Below, one piece after another: positions 52,043-59,248 of a stretch of DNA of 64,000 nucleotides. The DNA is from Georgenia muralis (GTDB lineage Bacteria > Actinomycetota > Actinomycetes > Actinomycetales > Actinomycetaceae), in the NCBI RefSeq assembly GCF_003814705.1, contig NZ_RKRA01000001.1, positions 930,001 to 994,000 on the forward strand, in the 5' to 3' direction. The position numbers were made by a program, and so were the translations under genes. The notes under the pieces are model-generated. The model was not told the DNA's origin, did no database searches, and worked only from the letters and a program-made list of their open reading frames with translations. The number at the start of each line of letters is the position of its first letter. The stretch's first letter is position 1.

Positions 52043-52387
52043 GTGCGCGACCACCTTTCCCGTGCGCCTGGCGCACCGAGCACCACCAGCACCGTTCGCT
52101 CTCTGATCCGAGGCGGGCTGCACGCGGCAAGAGCTGAGGACCACGCGGGAACCGAGCCCGGCGGGAGCCCGCAGCCCGGCCTCGGCGGACACGAGCGGCC
52201 GTTCGACGACCCTGTCGCGCTACCGCCCGAGGACTTCCCGGCCCACCGGCCGCACGGCGCGCTGTGGGGGTCGCTCAACCGGACCGCGGACGCGGTCGCC
52301 CTCCGCTCGGTCGCTCGTCGGCTGGCGGCGGGCGCGAGAGATCTCGTGACCGGCAGGGCACCTCACCGAGCCTGGGTCACGGGCTGA
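52043..52387 (+). CDS. Small hypothetical protein
   Basis: A 114-residue protein. GTG 52043 has an AAGGAGAG site five bases before it, which supports the start. The sequence is His/Pro/Arg-rich with an amphipathic stretch (ADAVALRSVARRLAAGARDL) near the end. No signal peptide, no family recognised. It may be cotranscribed with the gene at 50491, and its stop lies five bases before the hairpin array. Confidence 0.55.
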   Translation: MRDHLSRAPGAPSTTSTVRSLIRGGLHAARAEDHAGTEPGGSPQPGLGGHERPFDDPVALPPEDFPAHRPHGALWGSLNRTADAVALRSVARRLAAGARDLVTGRAPHRAWVTG

Positions 52388-52391
52388 GGAC

Positions 52392-52625
52392 GTGCGCCGT
52401 CGGCGCCGGCGACGCGCAGGGGGCTCGCCATCGCCGACTCGGCGCACCAGGACCGCCCGTTCCGACAGTGGTGACGCGCAGGGGGCTCACCACCGTCGGG
52501 ACGTGATGCGGTCACCGGTCCCTGGGGCGACGGGGCGCAGGGGCCCCGTCGCCCCCGGCGACGTCCGGCCGGGGCGGTGGTGGTGGGCCGCAGGGGTGCC
52601 GACCACCACCGTCCCAGGGACCGTG
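52392..52625. ncRNA. Array of four hairpins with the conserved loop CGCAGGGG
   Basis: Hairpin 1 (52392-52447): arms GTGCGCC, GTCGGCG and GGCGA pair with TCGCC, CGCCGAC and GGCGCAC around loop CGCGCAGGGGGC. Hairpin 2 (52458-52503): CGTTCCGAC and GTGGTGA with TCACCAC and GTCGGGACG, same 12-base loop. Hairpin 3 (52524-52555): GGGGCGACGGGGC with GCCCCGTCGCCCC, loop GCAGGG. Hairpin 4 (52571-52615): GGGGCGGTGGTGGT with ACCACCACCGTCCC, loop CGCAGGGGT. A long-range helix GGTCCCTGG (52517-52525) with CCAGGGACC (52614-52622) can enclose hairpins 3 and 4. Stems differ wholly in sequence but stay paired, while the loop is kept, so selection seems to act on structure plus loop. It lies between convergent genes; strand is not fixed. 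Confidence 0.7.
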
Positions 52626-52631
52626 GCGGGA

Positions 52632-52982
52632 TCATGCCGCCCGGTGGATGACGGCCTCGAGCTCCAGGGCCGTACCGGCGGCGAGCTTCTTGATCTCCTT
52701 CAGCGCCGCACGCGCCGGCTCCACGTCCCCGTCGCCCAGCGCCGCCACGACGGGCGCCAGCCGGCCCGCGAGCGCGGCCGCACCCACCGTGGAGGAGGAC
52801 TCGGCAAGGACGTCGGCCACGGTGTGGGCGCGTGCGGTGTCGGGCTCGGCCAGCAGGCGCTCGAGCTGGGCGACCCGCACCGGGAGCCGCTCGAGGTAGT
52901 GCTGCACGACCTGGACCGCCACCCGGGGGCCGAGGCGGGCACCCAGGTCGCGGAGCACCTGAATTCGCACCAAGGCCTCCAC
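52632..52982 (-). CDS. Hpt-like four-helix protein without the phospho-His
   Basis: A 116-residue protein. VLAESSSTVGAAALAGRLAPV lines up with the Hpt core LSLHTSASMVGAAALA of the SipW fusion at 42070, but the His is Ala here. It is otherwise helical with several Leu/Val heptads. I chose GTG 52982 because GGGAGG is five bases upstream; GTG 53084 would add 34 residues but lacks such a site. It might compete with or regulate the true Hpt domain. A box cluster lies upstream. Confidence 0.62.
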   Translation of the reverse strand: MEALVRIQVLRDLGARLGPRVAVQVVQHYLERLPVRVAQLERLLAEPDTARAHTVADVLAESSSTVGAAALAGRLAPVVAALGDGDVEPARAALKEIKKLAAGTALELEAVIHRAA

Positions 52983-53051
52983 GGTCGCCTCCCTCGGCGG
53001 AGCGTCGTGGTGCAACTGTGCGACGCGATACCACGCACCGAAGGGCGCGCG

Positions 53052-53108
53052 GAGGGTGATGTCGGGATGAATCCGGGGCGCCACCCTCTCGGGCGGGAGG
53101 GTGAGGCG
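53052..53108. promoter_or_regulatory. GAGGGTGA boxes upstream of the Hpt-like gene
   Basis: GAGGGTGAT at 53052, an inverted pair CACCCTC (53082-53088) and GAGGGTG (53097-53103), and the full box GAGGGTGAGGCG (53097-53108), the reverse complement of CGCCTCACCCTC found at 8321. They lie 70-125 bases before the start at 52982. Confidence 0.5.
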
Positions 53109-53136
53109 ACGGGAGTGAAGCGGTACCGGGCGAGGT

Positions 53137-53158
53137 CGCGCCGCGACTCAGCGGCGCG
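53137..53158 (-). terminator. Perfect 8-base-pair hairpin
   Basis: CGCGCCGC (53137-53144) pairs with GCGGCGCG (53151-53158) around GACTCA. It lies 13 bases past the stop of the small frame at 53171 and probably ends that transcript. Confidence 0.55.
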
Positions 53159-53170
53159 TGCTCGCGGGCG

Positions 53171-53374
53171 TCAGCGTCGGGTGCTCAGCAGGAAGGCCGT
53201 CGCCCGGACGAGGCCGACGACGATCGCGAGGCCGATGATCTCCACGGTCGAGGACCCTGCCGTGAATTCGGGACGGCCGGGAGTAGCAACTTCGTGGGAT
53301 GCGACGCGCGGCCCGGATCGGCGCAGTCCCGCCACTGCGGTCGCGCTCGCCCCGCTCATGGTGACCGGCGTCAC
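53171..53374 (-). CDS. Possible small membrane protein
   Basis: A 67-residue frame (or 62 from ATG 53359) with one predicted transmembrane helix near the C-terminus (VEIIGLAIVVGLVRATAFLL). The ribosome site GGAGG touches GTG 53374 and is 14 bases from the ATG, so neither start is good. A terminator-like hairpin right after it is in favour of a real gene. Confidence 0.4.
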   Translation of the reverse strand: MTPVTMSGASATAVAGLRRSGPRVASHEVATPGRPEFTAGSSTVEIIGLAIVVGLVRATAFLLSTRR

Positions 53375-53419
53375 CTCCGTGGCACCCAGCGTCGGAGCGG
53401 TCCCGTGCCCGGCGGAGAC

Positions 53420-53776
53420 TCAGCGACCGAACGTCTCGTAGAACTCCCAGGATGCGGGGACCTTGCCGAAGGCGCCCCGGCGAGACCTGACGCGCGGGCT
53501 CGCCGCGGGCGTGGTCTCCCCCGTCGCGCGTGCCGACCGCTGCGGAGCCGGCGCACCAGGCGCACCCGCGGTGCGCGGCGCGCCGCTGAAGAGGCCGTTG
53601 AGTCCGAGGACCAGGCCCAGGCCCATGACCACCGACAGGGCCATGGCGACCACGGGGTTCACCGGGCCGGTGGCGGCGAGGTAGAAGGTCGCGGTGAGAC
53701 CGAGGCCGACGAGGAACCAGCCGTTGCGTGCCGACCACCGTGGGTGCCCGTCGCGTCGCATCCCGTTGAAGCTCAC
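53420..53776 (-). CDS. Small membrane protein of unknown function
   Basis: A 118-residue protein with two transmembrane helices (about 16-35 GWFLVGLGLTATFYLAATGP and 38-60 PVVAMALSVVMGLGLVLGLN) and a cytoplasmic Arg/Pro/Ala-rich tail ending GKVPASWEFYETFGR. GTG 53776 has GGAGG six bases upstream. No family recognised. Confidence 0.65.
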   Translation of the reverse strand: MSFNGMRRDGHPRWSARNGWFLVGLGLTATFYLAATGPVNPVVAMALSVVMGLGLVLGLNGLFSGAPRTAGAPGAPAPQRSARATGETTPAASPRVRSRRGAFGKVPASWEFYETFGR

Positions 53777-53810
53777 CGTCCACCTCCGTGCCGCCCGATG
53801 GGTTTGTAGG

Positions 53811-53816
53811 ACCTTA
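53811..53816 (-). promoter_or_regulatory. -10 element of the small membrane protein gene
   Basis: On the minus strand TAAGGT (53816-53811) matches TANNNT and lies 34 bases before GTG 53776. Confidence 0.35.
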
Positions 53817-53951
53817 GGCCCGGTCCGCACGACACGCCAGCGGAAGTTTCGAACCGGGAGAGTCCGGTCAGAGGCGCTCTGGGGCGGGCCCTCGGGAATC
53901 GAGCGGCGGTCAGGGGCACAGGTCACCTAACCCGCCGCCCGACCACCGAGG

Positions 53952-53989
53952 GTCCCGTGCGTCACCCGGGTCGTGGTGACGCACGGGAC
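53952..53989 (-). terminator. Perfect 15-base-pair hairpin after the E1 operon
   Basis: GTCCCGTGCGTCACC (53952-53966) and GGTGACGCACGGGAC (53975-53989) pair without mismatch around CGGGTCGT. It is 42 bases past the lipoyl-domain gene stop at 54031. Confidence 0.75.
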
Positions 53990-54030
53990 GAGGCCGGGTG
54001 CGTCCAGCTGAACCCCCTTTCTCTCGGTCT

Positions 54031-54261
54031 TCACTCGATGGTGGCGATCGGTGCGCCCTGCCGTACCGCGTCGTCCTCCGCGACCAGGAGGCGGACCGTG
54101 CCGGCCGCGGGGGCGGCGACCTCCGCGTCGACCTTGTCCACCTGGACCTCGCCCAGGAGCTGGCCCTCGGTGACCTGCTCGCCGTCGGCGACGTACCACG
54201 TCGCCAGGACGCCCTCGGCGTCGGGCCGGGAGGCGTCCAGCGGCGGGAAGGTCACGTTCAC
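54031..54261 (-). CDS. Stand-alone lipoyl-domain protein
   Basis: A 76-residue protein that is one lipoyl/biotinyl domain: GVLATWYVADGEQVTEGQLL, then VQVDKVDAEVAAPAAGTV with the lipoylation Lys43 in the DKVD motif, ending IATIE. The E2 peripheral-subunit-binding and acyltransferase domains are absent. It is coupled to E1-beta by GTGA overlap. It may serve a separate E2 core or carry the acyl group on its own; which of these is not shown. Confidence 0.85.
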   Translation of the reverse strand: MNVTFPPLDASRPDAEGVLATWYVADGEQVTEGQLLGEVQVDKVDAEVAAPAAGTVRLLVAEDDAVRQGAPIATIE

Positions 54262-55295
54262 CCGAGGGCCCTGCGGACGGCCGCCTCGATCTTGTCCTGG
54301 CGCGGCAGCACCGCGTACTCCAGGTCGTGCGCGTACGGGATGGGGACGTCGGGCATCGCCAGGCGCTGGACCGCCTTGAGCATCGTCGGGTCGTGCTCGA
54401 CGACCGTGGCGACGACCTCCCCGGACAGCCCGTAGGAGAGGTAGTCCTCGTCGACGACGACGAGCCGGCCGGTCTTGCCCACCGAGGTGAGGATGGCCTC
54501 GCGGTCGAGCGGGACGAGGGAGCGCAGGTCGAGCACCTCCACCCCGATCCCCTCCCCTGCGAGCTTCTCGGCGACGTCGAGCGCGTGGTGGACCGAGAGG
54601 GAGAGCGTCACGACCGTGATGTCCGACCCCTCGTGGACGACGTTCGCCCGGCCGATGGGCACGAGGTGCTCCCCCTCGGGCACGACGTCGATCGAGCGCC
54701 GGTTCTTCGCCATCCACGGCAGGCCCATGATCCCCTTGTGGAACATGTAGACGACCGGGCTGTCGTCCCGGATGGCCGAGGTCATCAGACCCTTGGCGTC
54801 GGCCGGTGTGGCTGGGACGACGACCTTCATCCCGGGCAGGTGGGCGAAGGTGCCCCACAGGCACTGCGAGTGCTGCCCGCCGTCGGAGTACCCGCCGCCG
54901 ACCGCCGTCGTCAGCGCCATCGGCACCTTGACGTTCCCGCCGGAGAAGTAGTGGATCTTCGCCATGTGGTTGTAGATCTGGTCCAGCGTCACGCCCATGA
55001 AGTCGGCGAACATCAGCTCCACGATCGGGCGCAGGCCCTCGGTCGCGGCTCCGATGCCCAGTCCGACGAACGCCGTCTCGGAGATCGGCGTGTCGATGAC
55101 GCGGTCCTTGCCGAACCTTTCCAGCAGCCCGGTGGTCGAGGAGAAGATGCCGCCGTAGGCACCGACGTCCTCGCCGAGGTAGATGACGGCGTCGTCCCGG
55201 TCCATCTCCAGGGCGATGGCCTCGACCATCGCCTTGGAGGTGCTCAGGCGCCGGTCGGCCCGTGGGGGCGGGACGGGGCTCTCGGTGAGGGTCAT
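54258..55295 (-). CDS. 2-oxo-acid/acetoin dehydrogenase E1 component, beta subunit
   Basis: A 345-residue protein. It has the transketolase central domain (DRDDAVIYLGEDVGAYGGIF, TPISETAFVGLGIGAATEGL, YFSGGNVKVPMALTTAVGGG, DSPVVYMFHKGIMG) and the C-terminal domain (ITVVTLSLSVHHALDVAEKL, VDEDYLSYGLSGEVVATV). It is most like the acetoin or pyruvate dehydrogenase E1-beta; substrate cannot be told. ATG 55295 overlaps E1-alpha's stop (ATGA). Confidence 0.9.
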   Translation of the reverse strand: MTLTESPVPPPRADRRLSTSKAMVEAIALEMDRDDAVIYLGEDVGAYGGIFSSTTGLLERFGKDRVIDTPISETAFVGLGIGAATEGLRPIVELMFADFMGVTLDQIYNHMAKIHYFSGGNVKVPMALTTAVGGGYSDGGQHSQCLWGTFAHLPGMKVVVPATPADAKGLMTSAIRDDSPVVYMFHKGIMGLPWMAKNRRSIDVVPEGEHLVPIGRANVVHEGSDITVVTLSLSVHHALDVAEKLAGEGIGVEVLDLRSLVPLDREAILTSVGKTGRLVVVDEDYLSYGLSGEVVATVVEHDPTMLKAVQRLAMPDVPIPYAHDLEYAVLPRQDKIEAAVRRALG

Positions 55296-56350
55296 CGCGC
55301 CGCTCCTTCCGCGAACACGTACGTCATGACGTCGGTGGGGTCAGGGGTCGGGGACGACTTCGCGAAGGCGACCGCGTCCTCGACCCGGGCCGAGGCCGAC
55401 TCCTTCACCCGGGCGACGACGGCGTCGTCGAGGACGCCCGCCTCCCGCAGCCGCTGCTCGTACCGAGGGATCGGGTCGAGGCCGGCGACGGAGTCGAGCT
55501 CGGGGCGGTATCCCTGGGCGTCGCCCTCGAAGTGGCCCCACATGCGCAGGGTCGCGACCTCGATGAGGCTCGGCCCCTCGCCCGCGCGGGCCCGGGCGAC
55601 CGCCTTGGCGGCCTCGGCGTGGACGGCCTCGACGTCGTTGTCCTCCACCCGCACACCCGGGATGCCATAGCCGGCGGCCCGGTCGGCGTTGGAGGCGACG
55701 GCGGTCGAGGCGGTGCGGGCCACGGAGATGCCCCACTCGTTGTCCTCGACGACGAACACGACCGGCAGCCGCCACAGCGCCGCGAGGTTGAGCGACTCGT
55801 GGAAGGCGCCCTGGTTGGCGGCGCCCTCGCCGGTGACCGCGACGGCGATCCGGTCGGTGCCGCGCCGACGGAACGCGAAGGCCATCCCCAGCGCAGGGGG
55901 GTAGCCCTCGGCGATGATCCCCGAGCAGGAGAAGTGCGTGTCGGGGTCGAACAGGTGCATGTGGCCGCCCCGGCCCCGCCCCAGGCCGGTCTCTCGACCG
56001 AAGATCTCTGCGGTCATCTTGCGCAGGTCGACCCCGTGGGCGACGGCGAAGTGGTGCGGCCGGTGCGTGGCGGTGACGGCGTCGTCGGTGGTCAGGTGGG
56101 CGCAGACACCCGCAGCGACCGGCTCCTGCCCGGCGGAGAGGTGCATCTCGCCGGGCACGAGGCCCTTGCCGATGTCGAAGCCCGGACCCTTGTCCGCGTG
56201 GTACTCCCGGAGGATCGCCTCCTCGAACGTGCGTGAGAGGACCATCGTCTCGTACAGGGAGAGCCGGACCTCGTCGGGCAGGTGGCTGCCGGCGGACCCC
56301 GAGTCGGTGGTCTCGGGAACCGGCGCCGCCGCGGAGAGTGATGTCGACAT
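55292..56350 (-). CDS. 2-oxo-acid/acetoin dehydrogenase E1 component, alpha subunit
   Basis: A 352-residue thiamine-diphosphate enzyme. Motifs seen are SRTFEEAILREYHADK, GEMHLSAGQEPVAAG, THRPHHFAVAHGVDL, GRGRGGHMHLFDP and the ThDP motif GEGAANQGAFHESLN with its partner VVEDNEWGISV. The GPGFDIGKG element is more like acetoin dehydrogenase AcoA-type enzymes. ATG 56350 has GGAGG five bases before it. It heads a three-gene operon. Confidence 0.9.
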   Translation of the reverse strand: MSTSLSAAAPVPETTDSGSAGSHLPDEVRLSLYETMVLSRTFEEAILREYHADKGPGFDIGKGLVPGEMHLSAGQEPVAAGVCAHLTTDDAVTATHRPHHFAVAHGVDLRKMTAEIFGRETGLGRGRGGHMHLFDPDTHFSCSGIIAEGYPPALGMAFAFRRRGTDRIAVAVTGEGAANQGAFHESLNLAALWRLPVVFVVEDNEWGISVARTASTAVASNADRAAGYGIPGVRVEDNDVEAVHAEAAKAVARARAGEGPSLIEVATLRMWGHFEGDAQGYRPELDSVAGLDPIPRYEQRLREAGVLDDAVVARVKESASARVEDAVAFAKSSPTPDPTDVMTYVFAEGAAR

Positions 56351-56435
56351 GTGTGCCTCCATTGGCGCGTGTCCCACCACTGTGGGACGCGCCGCACCGG
56401 GCGGCAACGGTCGATATTTCAGATGGTGATAGCGC

Positions 56436-56555
56436 GGCGGGACGCGAGGCGGCGTGGCAGGACACGCGACGACGTCGGCAGGACACGCGACGACGTCGGC
56501 GGACACGCGACGACGTCGGCAGACACGCGGCGACGTCGGCGGACGCGCGGCGGCC
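56436..56555. repeat. About five tandem 20-21 base repeats
   Basis: Units begin at 56456, 56477, 56498 and 56518 with core GACACGCGACGACGTC; degenerate units flank them at 56436 and 56538. Each unit contains the palindrome GACGTC, or wider CGACGTCG. They lie 86-206 bases upstream of the E1-alpha start, where iteron-like operators could sit. Confidence 0.75.
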
Positions 56556-56761
56556 CGGGAGGCCACCGGACGGCAGGGGCGCCGCGGCCGGGCCTCCCGG
56601 GCCCGCTGACGGTCCCGCACCCGGCGCCCGGCGACCGGGCGCATTTCATGGCGACCGGCAGGGGGGGGTTTTCCGGTAGCGACCAGCCACCGGGCCCCGG
56701 GTGGGGGACGGCTCCGGATCCCTCCGGCGCCGAACACCCTGAGGAGAACGGTGACCACGGT

Positions 56762-56846
56762 CCTGATACATCCGTGCCGGAGGAATCGGTCGGCACGTGG
56801 AGTACCGAGCGGCCGGCAGCCGCTCGGCCGCTCGGCGTGTATCAGG
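56762..56846. other. Possible three-way-junction structure
   Basis: Outer arms CCTGATACA (56762-56770) and TGTATCAGG (56838-56846) are perfect complements. Inside lie two hairpins: CGTGCCG (56773-56779) with CGGCACG (56791-56797), and CCGAGCGGCCG (56805-56815) with CGGCCGCTCGG (56825-56835). The layout is that of a structured RNA or a cruciform. It lies upstream of the -10 of the S8 operon, so a plus transcript would need another promoter; on the minus strand it would be in the distal leader of the E1 operon. It matches no riboswitch I know. Confidence 0.5.
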
Positions 56847-56874
56847 GGGACCTCCGGTGCGCTCCTCGTCGAGC

Positions 56875-56911
56875 GGGGCCCTTCCGGGGCCCTGACCAGG
56901 GCCCCTACACT
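56875..56911 (+). promoter_or_regulatory. Promoter with GGGGCCCT operator-like repeats
   Basis: GGGGCCCT occurs at 56875-56882 and 56886-56893, and inverted as AGGGCCCC at 56898-56905, the last two forming a perfect palindrome around GACC. The -10 TACACT (56906-56911) follows at once. A protein bound to the palindrome would block RNA polymerase. The S8 protease gene begins 41 bases downstream. Confidence 0.55.
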
Positions 56912-56951
56912 GCGGGAGCCGGGGGGCCGTCAGGATGACGAGGAGCGGCGC

Positions 56952-58640
56952 GTGAGCCAGACCGACGACCAGCAGCGACCCCCCACCGGCCGCGGGCGCC
57001 CGCCGGGTGCGGCCCGGGCGGGCGTGCCCCTGCCCACCCCGGCGCGGGTGGTCCGGCACGGCGGGCGGGTGCTCGACCCGCTCACCGCATCTCGCCTGCC
57101 CGGCGAGCCGGCCCCCCTGCCGACGGCGTACCGGGCCGACCGTCTCGTCGTCGCCGGCGAGCACGCCGAGGAGGCGCACGCGGCCATCGAGGACGCCGCC
57201 CGCCGGCTGAGCCTCGCCGCCGTCGAGGACACGCGCGGCCGCAGCCTCGCGGCACGCCGCGCCGGCCGGGCCCCACGCACCCTGACCCTCGAGCCCGCCG
57301 CCGTGCGCGAGCTGGCGACCCAGGTCGTCGCCGCCCCCGACGCCTGGGAGGTGCTCCAGCTCGCCCGGTCCGCGGTGCGCCCCGAGGTCCGGGCCGCCAT
57401 GGGCCTGGACCACATCCTCATGGGCACCGGTCCCGACATCGGCGGCGCCCCCTTCACCTCCGGGCACGGGGTGGAGGGCGCCCCCTTCACCTCCGGCCAC
57501 GGCGTCGAGGAGTACGGCCGGGCCGGCTCCGGCGGACGCCAGCCCGTCTCGTGGCTCGGGGCGCGCCCCACCCGCCGGGCCGCGGCGGACCTGCCCGGCC
57601 GCCGGCCCGTCGTCGCCGTCGTCGACACCGGGTGCGGCGAGCACCCCTGGCTCACCGACGTCGTGCGCGACCTCGCCCTGCCCGACGGCACCCCGGCGGG
57701 CCTGCCCGGACCCACGCCGGAGGAGTCCGGGGACGTGGTGGGCCCGCTCGACGGCGAGCTCGACTCCCACGCCGGCCACGGGACCTTCATCTGCGGGATC
57801 CTCCGCCAGCTCTGCCCGGACGCCGACCTCGTGGCCGTCCCGGTGATGGCCGGCGACGGTGTCGTCCTCGAGAGCGACCTGCTCCACGCCCTGGCCGTCA
57901 TCACCGAGCTGGTCGAGCTGGACCGCGCGGGGACCCCCGGCGGGGTGCCCGTCGACGTCGTCGTGCTCTCCCTCGGCTACCACCACGAGGTCCCCGAGGA
58001 CGCCGCGTTCGACACCCCCCTGCTCGGGGCGCTGCGCGCGCTGGGCGGGCTCGGCGTCGCCGTCGTCGCGGCGGCGGGGAACGGCGCGACGACCGACCCG
58101 CTGTACCCGGCGGCGTTCGCCCCGCACGACGGCGGCCCGGTGCAGCCCGACGGCTGCGTGCCGGTGACGTCGGTGGCGGCGACGAACCCCGACGGCAGCG
58201 TCGCGCTCTTCGCCAACGCCGGCGCCTGGGTGAGCTGCTGGCACCCCGGGGCCGCGCTGGTCTCGACGATGCCGGTGACGTTCCAGGGCGGTCGCCAGCC
58301 GCGGGTGTCCTACGCCGGGCCGGGCGGGCACCGCCGCGCGACCCTGGACCCCGACGACTTCGGCTCCGGCTTCGCGGTGTGGAGCGGCACCTCCTTCGCC
58401 GCACCCGTCATGGCCGGGCTCCTCGCGGCGCGTCTGCTGGACGGGACCTCGACGGGAACGGCCGGCGAGGGCACCGCCGTGGGCCTGTTCGCCGCGGCCG
58501 GAACCCCCGGCGCGGCCACGGACAGCGGTTCGACGGGGACCGAGCCCGCCGTGGATCCCGTCGCACGCATGGCGGCGCTGGTGGACGAGCTCGTGGCCGC
58601 CTACGCCACGCCCGGACGCAAGGCCGAGGCGGGGTCGTGA
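56952..58640 (+). CDS. S8 family serine protease without signal peptide
   Basis: A 562-residue subtilisin-like protease with Asp225 (VAVVDTGCGEHPW), His276 (HAGHGTFICGIL) and Ser481 (GTSFAAPVMAG). A 200-residue N-terminal domain holds a duplicated GAPFTSGHGVE segment. There is no signal peptide, so it should act in the cytoplasm. GTG 56952 has a GAGGAG site. Its stop overlaps the sigma-factor start (GTGA), and the operon runs through to the TPR-CHAT gene. The N-terminal domain may be an inhibitory or recognition part. Confidence 0.9.
   Translation: MSQTDDQQRPPTGRGRPPGAARAGVPLPTPARVVRHGGRVLDPLTASRLPGEPAPLPTAYRADRLVVAGEHAEEAHAAIEDAARRLSLAAVEDTRGRSLAARRAGRAPRTLTLEPAAVRELATQVVAAPDAWEVLQLARSAVRPEVRAAMGLDHILMGTGPDIGGAPFTSGHGVEGAPFTSGHGVEEYGRAGSGGRQPVSWLGARPTRRAAADLPGRRPVVAVVDTGCGEHPWLTDVVRDLALPDGTPAGLPGPTPEESGDVVGPLDGELDSHAGHGTFICGILRQLCPDADLVAVPVMAGDGVVLESDLLHALAVITELVELDRAGTPGGVPVDVVVLSLGYHHEVPEDAAFDTPLLGALRALGGLGVAVVAAAGNGATTDPLYPAAFAPHDGGPVQPDGCVPVTSVAATNPDGSVALFANAGAWVSCWHPGAALVSTMPVTFQGGRQPRVSYAGPGGHRRATLDPDDFGSGFAVWSGTSFAAPVMAGLLAARLLDGTSTGTAGEGTAVGLFAAAGTPGAATDSGSTGTEPAVDPVARMAALVDELVAAYATPGRKAEAGS
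57444..57509 (+). repeat. 33-base in-frame tandem duplication inside the S8 protease gene
   Basis: Two 33-base units (57444-57476 and 57477-57509) differ by a few bases and each encode GAPFTSGHGVE. They sit before the catalytic Asp, in what may be a linker or self-cleavage region. Confidence 0.8.
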
Positions 58641-59248
58641 CCGAGCACACCGCGACCTCGGACGAGCGGACCGCGACGTCCTCGCCCGTCGCCGACGAGG
58701 CCCGCACCGCCTTCGCGGAGTGGGTCGGCGGCGACCCCACGGGCCTGGACCGGCTGGTTCGGCTGCTGACGCCGATGCTGTGGAACCTCGCCCGCGCCTA
58801 CCGGCTGGACGCCGCCACGGCCGAGGACGCCGTCCAGGCCACCTGGATCGCGCTCGTCCGGCACCGCGAGACGGTCCGCGACCCGCAGGCGGTCCTGCGG
58901 TGGCTCAGCGTGGCGGTGCGCCGCGAGGCGGCCCGCCTGTCGCGGTCGGCGGCCCGGGCCGCGCCCGTCGAGGACGAGACGCTCGCAGCGGTGCTCGAGC
59001 CCGAGCCGGGCATCGAGGAGGAGGTGGTCGCCCGCGACACCGGCGCCCTGCTGTGGCGTCACCTCGCCGCGCTCTCCGAGCGCTGCCAGCGGCTGCTGCG
59101 GGTCCTGGCCTTCCAGGACAAGCCTGACTACCGCGCCCTGTCCGTCGAGCTGGGCATGCCCGTGGGCAGCATCGGACCCACCCGCGCCCGGTGCCTGGGC
59201 AAGCTGCGGGCCCTGTGCACCGCCGACCCCTCCTGGAGCCCCGCATGA
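58637..59248 (+). CDS. ECF-like sigma-70 family sigma factor
   Basis: A 203-residue protein with sigma region 2 (about 30-95, LWNLARAYRLDAATAEDAVQ, WIALVRHRETVRDP) and region 4 (about 150-195, ERCQRLLRVLAFQDKPDYRA, MPVGSIGPTRARCLGKL). No anti-sigma factor of known type is seen next to it. The start overlaps the protease stop and the stop overlaps the next start (ATGA, 59245-59248). Confidence 0.88.
   Translation: MTEHTATSDERTATSSPVADEARTAFAEWVGGDPTGLDRLVRLLTPMLWNLARAYRLDAATAEDAVQATWIALVRHRETVRDPQAVLRWLSVAVRREAARLSRSAARAAPVEDETLAAVLEPEPGIEEEVVARDTGALLWRHLAALSERCQRLLRVLAFQDKPDYRALSVELGMPVGSIGPTRARCLGKLRALCTADPSWSPA

Noticed and set aside
52392-52625. CRISPR-like array
   Set aside because: There are no identical repeats with unique spacers; the constant part is a hairpin loop and the changing part is self-complementary.
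56436-56555. CRISPR array
   Set aside because: Units follow each other with no spacers and are only 20-21 bases long.
55292-56758. Longer E1-alpha with 135 extra N-terminal residues
   Set aside because: The extension translates the tandem repeats into Arg/Pro/Ala runs; ATG 56350 has a good ribosome site and the family length fits.
56762-56846. Thiamine-diphosphate riboswitch for the E1 operon
   Set aside because: The conserved CUGAGA and ACCUGAU core elements of that riboswitch are not there in the right order on either strand.
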